From: Sphaerochaeta pleomorpha str. Grapes
Lineage (GTDB): Bacteria; Spirochaetota; Spirochaetia; Sphaerochaetales; Sphaerochaetaceae
Direction of reading: 5' to 3'
Assembly: GCF_000236685.1 (NCBI RefSeq)
Contig: NC_016633.1
Location: forward strand, 3,066,001 to 3,130,000
Length of the DNA: 64,000 nt
In this document: in pieces, positions 60,123-64,000 of the stretch
Layout: each line of letters starts with the position of its first letter
Numbering within the stretch: position 1 is the stretch's first letter
Notes under the pieces: model-generated
What the model was told of the DNA's origin: nothing
The model's input: only the letters and a program-made list of their open reading frames with translations
The model's database searches: none
Program-made: the position numbers and the translations under genes

Positions 60123-63100
60123 ATGAAGCTGAAATTCAAACAACAACCCTATCAAGCTGATGCCACCATGGCGGTAGTCCGCTGTTTTGAAGGACAGGGA
60201 AAAGGTATCAGAAAGGAAATAGTTGGACGAGATGTCCTCGACAATGGGCTATTTGGCGCCGAACTCACCAGGGTGGAAGAAATTTTCTCTAATAAAAAAT
60301 TGGAAATCACCGATGCTGATATCTTGAGGAATGTACAAGTTATACAGAAAGAGCAGGGTTTGAAAACCAGCAACAGACTGGATGGTCTCAACTTCACGAT
60401 TGAGATGGAAACAGGAACCGGCAAGACATATGTCTATACCAAGACCATGTTTGAACTCAATAAACAGTACGGTTGGAATAAATTCATCATCATGGTCCCC
60501 TCTGTGGCAATACGGGAAGGGGTACATAAGTCATTGGAAATCACGACTGATCACTTTCAGGAGATATACGGAAAAAAAATTCGCTTCTCCATCTACAATA
60601 CGAAAAACAAGTCAAACCTGATCAATATCAAGACTTTTGCTAATACGTCAAATATTGAAGTGATCATCATGAATTACCAAGCCTTCGCTACCACCAGCCA
60701 AGAATCCAGAAAAATATATCAAAAGTTGGATACACTTCAGAGTGAACGGCCGATCGATATCATCAAGCGGGCAAGGCCAATACTCATCATTGATGAACCG
60801 CAGCGGTTCGGGGATAAAGCAGAAAAGATATTCACTGCAAGGGAATTCAATCAGCTTTTTACCCTTCGTTACTCTGCTACCCATAAAAGAGACTTTAATA
60901 AGATCTATCGGCTGGATGCCATCGATGCGTATAATCAAAAATTGGTTAAGAAGATCAGTGTCAAGGGAATTGAAGTTGTCGGTAATAGTGGCACCAACAG
61001 TTACTTGTTCTTGGATAGAATCCAAATCAGTACAAGCAAATACCCTGTCGCATATGTTGAATTGGAAGTAAAACAAGCCAATGGAATACAGAAGAAAATT
61101 CGACAAATCAAAGAAAGAGACGATCTGTATGTCTATTCAAATGAGCTTAAGCAGTATAAGGGTTTTGTTGTCAAAGAAATCAACGGACGTACGAATACAG
61201 TGTCCTTCACCAATGGAATTACTTTGTCTGTAGGACAAACTACTGGTGATGTGGATGAGGAGCATGTCCGGCGTATTCAGATACGTGAGACAATCAGATC
61301 ACATATTGAAAAAGAACGTCTGATGTATCAGAAGGGGATAAAAGTTTTGTCCCTGTTCTTTATCGATGAAGTGGCAAAATATCGTGACTACAGTAGTCCT
61401 GATGAGAAAGGTCTATACGCGAAAGTGTTCGAAGAAGAATATAGGCAAGCCGTCAGCCAATTGAACCTCTTCGAACCGGAATACAACGAATATCTCAGCA
61501 GCCATTCCGTTGAGGAGATACACAAGGGTTATTTTTCCATAGATAAGAAAGGGCACTTCATCGATTCGAAGGAAAAGCGCGGTGAACTAGGTAGTGATGA
61601 TGAGAGTGCTTACGATCTGATCATGAAGAACAAGGAGAAGCTTCTTGATCTGAAAGAACCTACTCGTTTTATATTTTCACACTCGGCCCTTCGTGAAGGT
61701 TGGGACAATCCCAATGTTTTTCAGATATGTACACTCAAACACAGCCAGTCCGAGATCAGTAAGAGGCAGGAAATTGGGCGTGGACTTCGCATTTGTGTAA
61801 ACTCACAGGGCGAAAGAATGGACGCATCGGTTTTGGATAGTGAATTCTTCGATATTAATAAACTTACCGTTGTTGCCAGTGAATCATATGACTCCTTTGC
61901 CAAAGCCTTGCAGAGTGAAATTGTAGCATCACTTTCTGAACGACCGGTCGTTATTACATCTGAAGTATTGAAACACCGGGTTCTGCATAACGAGAAAGGA
62001 GAGATATTCGTTTTTGATGATATGGCTTCCATGGACCTAATTATAGATATGAAAAATAAAGGCTATCTGGATGAAAACTACCATATCACAGAAGCCCTGA
62101 TACAGGACATCGAAAAGAAGACGTACTCTGTTCCTAGTAAATTTAAAGGATTTGAAAGTAGCGTGGCCGAGTTTATGACAGAAGTTTATACGACTGCAAA
62201 TTTCAAGGCAGCTGAGAATGAAAATGAAAACAATATACATGAGGCAGTTCTTAAACCCAACGACAACTTTGCAAAAGAAGAATTCCAGGAGTTGTGGAAA
62301 AGGATAAAGGTCAAAACGGTTTATGAGGTAGATTTTGAGAGTCAGGAGTTAGTTGATAAATGCATTCGAGCGATCGAAAGCAATCTGAGTGTCAAAAAGA
62401 TTTTGATAAATATTACCTCAGGCGAACAGGACGACAAGATTGATGAAGCATCACTGAAATCTGGACAAAGCATGCATAAGGAAAAGAGCATCACTGAAAG
62501 AGCTGAATCTTTATTGGGGGATGTGAAATACGATCTCGTGGCCGAAATTGCCAAAGAGACAAATCTCACACGCAAGACGATTGTAAAGATCCTGCAAGGA
62601 TTGCAGCCTGGAACTTTTCATAACTTTAAAGTGAATCCGGAAAGTTTCATTCAGGGTGTTTCAAACCTGATCAATAATGAAAAAGCCGCCACTTTGATAA
62701 ACAACATCGTCTATTCAAAAATAGACAAGACCTATGATGACAGTATTTTCACGATCAATAATTTCAATGGCTCGTTGGCTAAAAATATCCTCGAAGTGAA
62801 AAAGCATATTTACAACTACGTCAAAACCGATTCAAAGGTTGAGCGACAGTTTGCGACTGATCTTGAATGCGAGGAAGTGCTTGTCTATGCTAAACTGCCA
62901 AGTGGCCCAAATGGCTTTAAAATACCTACCCCTCTCGGAAACTACAATCCAGACTGGGCTATCGTTTTCAATACAGATAAATTCAAGTATGTGTATTTCA
63001 TAGCGGAAACCAAAGGAAGCATGGAAACGTTGCAACTCAAGGAAATTGAGCAGAAGAAAATCAGCTATGCAAAAAAACACTTCGAAGCATTGGGGCATGC

Positions 63101-63161
63101 GGATATAAAATATGACGTGATCGATTCATATCAAGCGCTAAGAGATAAAATCATGAATTAG
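60123..63161 (+). CDS. res: Type III restriction endonuclease subunit (Res)
   Basis: A 1012-residue helicase-nuclease. Motif I EMETGTGKTYVYTKT lies at about 95, the DEAD-like box LIIDEPQRFGD at about 222, and the C-terminal lobe has EIGRGLRICVNSQGER. The last 100 residues carry the PD-(D/E)XK nuclease: LGNYNPDWAIVF with the metal-binding Asp and FIAETKGSMETL with Glu-x-Lys. All catalytic motifs look intact. Res needs two opposed unmethylated sites and ATP. Its gene follows mod directly. Confidence 0.92.
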   Translation: MKLKFKQQPYQADATMAVVRCFEGQGKGIRKEIVGRDVLDNGLFGAELTRVEEIFSNKKLEITDADILRNVQVIQKEQGLKTSNRLDGLNFTIEMETGTGKTYVYTKTMFELNKQYGWNKFIIMVPSVAIREGVHKSLEITTDHFQEIYGKKIRFSIYNTKNKSNLINIKTFANTSNIEVIIMNYQAFATTSQESRKIYQKLDTLQSERPIDIIKRARPILIIDEPQRFGDKAEKIFTAREFNQLFTLRYSATHKRDFNKIYRLDAIDAYNQKLVKKISVKGIEVVGNSGTNSYLFLDRIQISTSKYPVAYVELEVKQANGIQKKIRQIKERDDLYVYSNELKQYKGFVVKEINGRTNTVSFTNGITLSVGQTTGDVDEEHVRRIQIRETIRSHIEKERLMYQKGIKVLSLFFIDEVAKYRDYSSPDEKGLYAKVFEEEYRQAVSQLNLFEPEYNEYLSSHSVEEIHKGYFSIDKKGHFIDSKEKRGELGSDDESAYDLIMKNKEKLLDLKEPTRFIFSHSALREGWDNPNVFQICTLKHSQSEISKRQEIGRGLRICVNSQGERMDASVLDSEFFDINKLTVVASESYDSFAKALQSEIVASLSERPVVITSEVLKHRVLHNEKGEIFVFDDMASMDLIIDMKNKGYLDENYHITEALIQDIEKKTYSVPSKFKGFESSVAEFMTEVYTTANFKAAENENENNIHEAVLKPNDNFAKEEFQELWKRIKVKTVYEVDFESQELVDKCIRAIESNLSVKKILINITSGEQDDKIDEASLKSGQSMHKEKSITERAESLLGDVKYDLVAEIAKETNLTRKTIVKILQGLQPGTFHNFKVNPESFIQGVSNLINNEKAATLINNIVYSKIDKTYDDSIFTINNFNGSLAKNILEVKKHIYNYVKTDSKVERQFATDLECEEVLVYAKLPSGPNGFKIPTPLGNYNPDWAIVFNTDKFKYVYFIAETKGSMETLQLKEIEQKKISYAKKHFEALGHADIKYDVIDSYQALRDKIMN

Positions 63162-63194
63162 TATCATGGACCTATGAAGAGTAAGGGGCAAGCA

Positions 63195-64000
63195 ATGGCT
63201 AGAGGAAAGAATATAAACCTTTACATCAAGGATGGCATATCTAAATGCACCATCAAGAACTGGAGCGGTGTGGTCTATATCGTTCCTCGTATACTTGTCG
63301 AAGTCGGCAAGCAGATTGACAATTTGAACAGAAGTGGGGTTTATCTTCTTCTTGGTACTACCGAGAAAGACGAAGAAGCAGTTTATATCGGTCAAGCCGA
63401 TATCCGGAAAAACGAAAGAGGGGTCCTATATAGGATACTTGAACCCCATAAAAGCATAGATTATTGGACTGAGTGTGTCGTTATTACTGCCGACAACAAC
63501 TCCCTCGGTGCCACCGAACTCAACTATCTGGAATACCGTCTCCATGAAATTGCTCTGGATGCTGATCGATGTAAGGTCACAAATGGAGGGTCTCCACATA
63601 AGGGGAGCCTTCCAGAAGAGAAAGAAGATGAAATGGAAGATTTCATTGACTATATTCGGCTGGTGGTGAGGGCTCTTGGTCGTAAGGTTTTTGAACCGGT
63701 AGTTAGCAGGATCCCCGAAAGTTTTATCGGAGATCATCTTTTTCATTCCAAGGGGAAGAAGGCATCAGCTTTAGCAAAGCTCACAGACGATGGAATAGTA
63801 GTTCTAAAAGGTAGTCGGCTTGCAGAGGAATTGACCCAAAGTGCTCCGAAGCAAGTGATTAGATTACGGGCAAAGTTTTCTGATTCTATCGATAGTACGT
63901 TTGTTCTGACGAAGGACATTAGATTCACCAGTCCTTCTGCAGCCGCAGGTTTTGTTGGAGGAGCTAGCCTCAATGGGAATGATTACTGGGTAACTGACTA
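63195..64000 (+). CDS. GIY-YIG nuclease family/DUF4357 protein, partial at the window edge
   Basis: The frame starts at ATG 63195 behind AAGGGG and is open to the end of the window (268 codons), so the protein is incomplete. It has a GIY-YIG-like nuclease pattern: SGVYLLLGTTEKDEEAVYIG followed by LNYLEYRLHEIALD. The end has a DUF4357-like segment (SPSAAAGFVGGASLNGNDYW). Such proteins are frequent neighbours of restriction loci. It is 33 bases from the res stop, so it probably belongs to the same operon and may be a second effector or a fitness partner. Confidence 0.8.
   Translation, partial: MARGKNINLYIKDGISKCTIKNWSGVVYIVPRILVEVGKQIDNLNRSGVYLLLGTTEKDEEAVYIGQADIRKNERGVLYRILEPHKSIDYWTECVVITADNNSLGATELNYLEYRLHEIALDADRCKVTNGGSPHKGSLPEEKEDEMEDFIDYIRLVVRALGRKVFEPVVSRIPESFIGDHLFHSKGKKASALAKLTDDGIVVLKGSRLAEELTQSAPKQVIRLRAKFSDSIDSTFVLTKDIRFTSPSAAAGFVGGASLNGNDYWVTD

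Noticed and set aside
54334..64000. DISARM or BREX system
   Set aside because: The expected DISARM (DUF1998 helicase, drmB) or BREX (PglZ, BrxC) genes are absent; mod and res are typical type III.
1..64000. tRNA or rRNA genes
   Set aside because: No tRNA-like cloverleaf arms or rRNA sequence were noticed on either strand; a tRNA scan would settle this.

Overview
The window looks like the chromosome of a diderm (Gram-negative-type) anaerobe carrying a degraded but largely complete prophage. A spirochaete such as Sphaerochaeta is my best guess, at low confidence. Support for a diderm host: chromosomal HflK/HflC-type SPFH proteins, a membrane-anchored parvulin, and a phage Rz/Rz1-type spanin pair, which only makes sense with an outer membrane. 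The phage head, tail and replication modules (HK97-type capsid, VapE-type primase, DUF2800, DUF2815, VRR-NUC) are of the kind common in Firmicutes siphophages.

Layout. Positions 1-964 hold no gene I can support. Positions 965-6829 are a forward membrane-proteostasis operon: a cation-diffusion-facilitator/HflK fusion, an HflC-like protein, a second HflK and a parvulin-type peptidyl-prolyl isomerase. Positions 7210-9293 are an OmpR-type regulator and its histidine kinase. Positions 9479-10056 are the frameshifted C-terminal wreck of a serine recombinase, possibly the former integrase. From about 10.2 to 53.8 kb lies the prophage, almost all on the minus strand and best read right to left. It has a repressor and ImmA/IrrE peptidase (53.8-52.7 kb), a 22-bp palindromic operator candidate, then an early block (zinc ribbon, sigma-like factor, DUF2800, DUF2815, family A DNA polymerase, DUF4406, antirepressor, VapE-type primase, VRR-NUC, SNF2 helicase, late sigma-like regulator). 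Next come HNH, small terminase, SAM synthetase, ParB-methyltransferase, the lysis genes, amidoligase and gamma-glutamylcyclotransferase, large terminase, portal, protease, capsid and tail genes. Three forward genes (31580, 37464, 44354) interrupt this order and look like cargo. From 54.3 kb to the end is an AT-richer defence island: a PLD-SNF2 helicase, DUF4391, type III Mod and Res, and a GIY-YIG/DUF4357 protein running off the window.

The most interesting system is at the end of the phage tail operon. A 215-residue protein has a cysteine-free N-terminal domain and then about 110 residues with 31 cysteines in CxxC/CxxxC spacing. It is translationally coupled to a radical SAM/SPASM enzyme. 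This looks like a phage-encoded ribosomally made, post-translationally modified peptide (RiPP) system placed with virion tail genes. The same prophage carries its own S-adenosylmethionine synthetase, which could feed both the radical SAM enzyme and the ParB-linked DNA methyltransferase. Other points of note are a -1 frameshift tail chaperone on a U8 slippery run, overlapping spanins, a CDF-HflK fusion in the host operon, and a PIN-domain membrane protein inserted beside gene debris.
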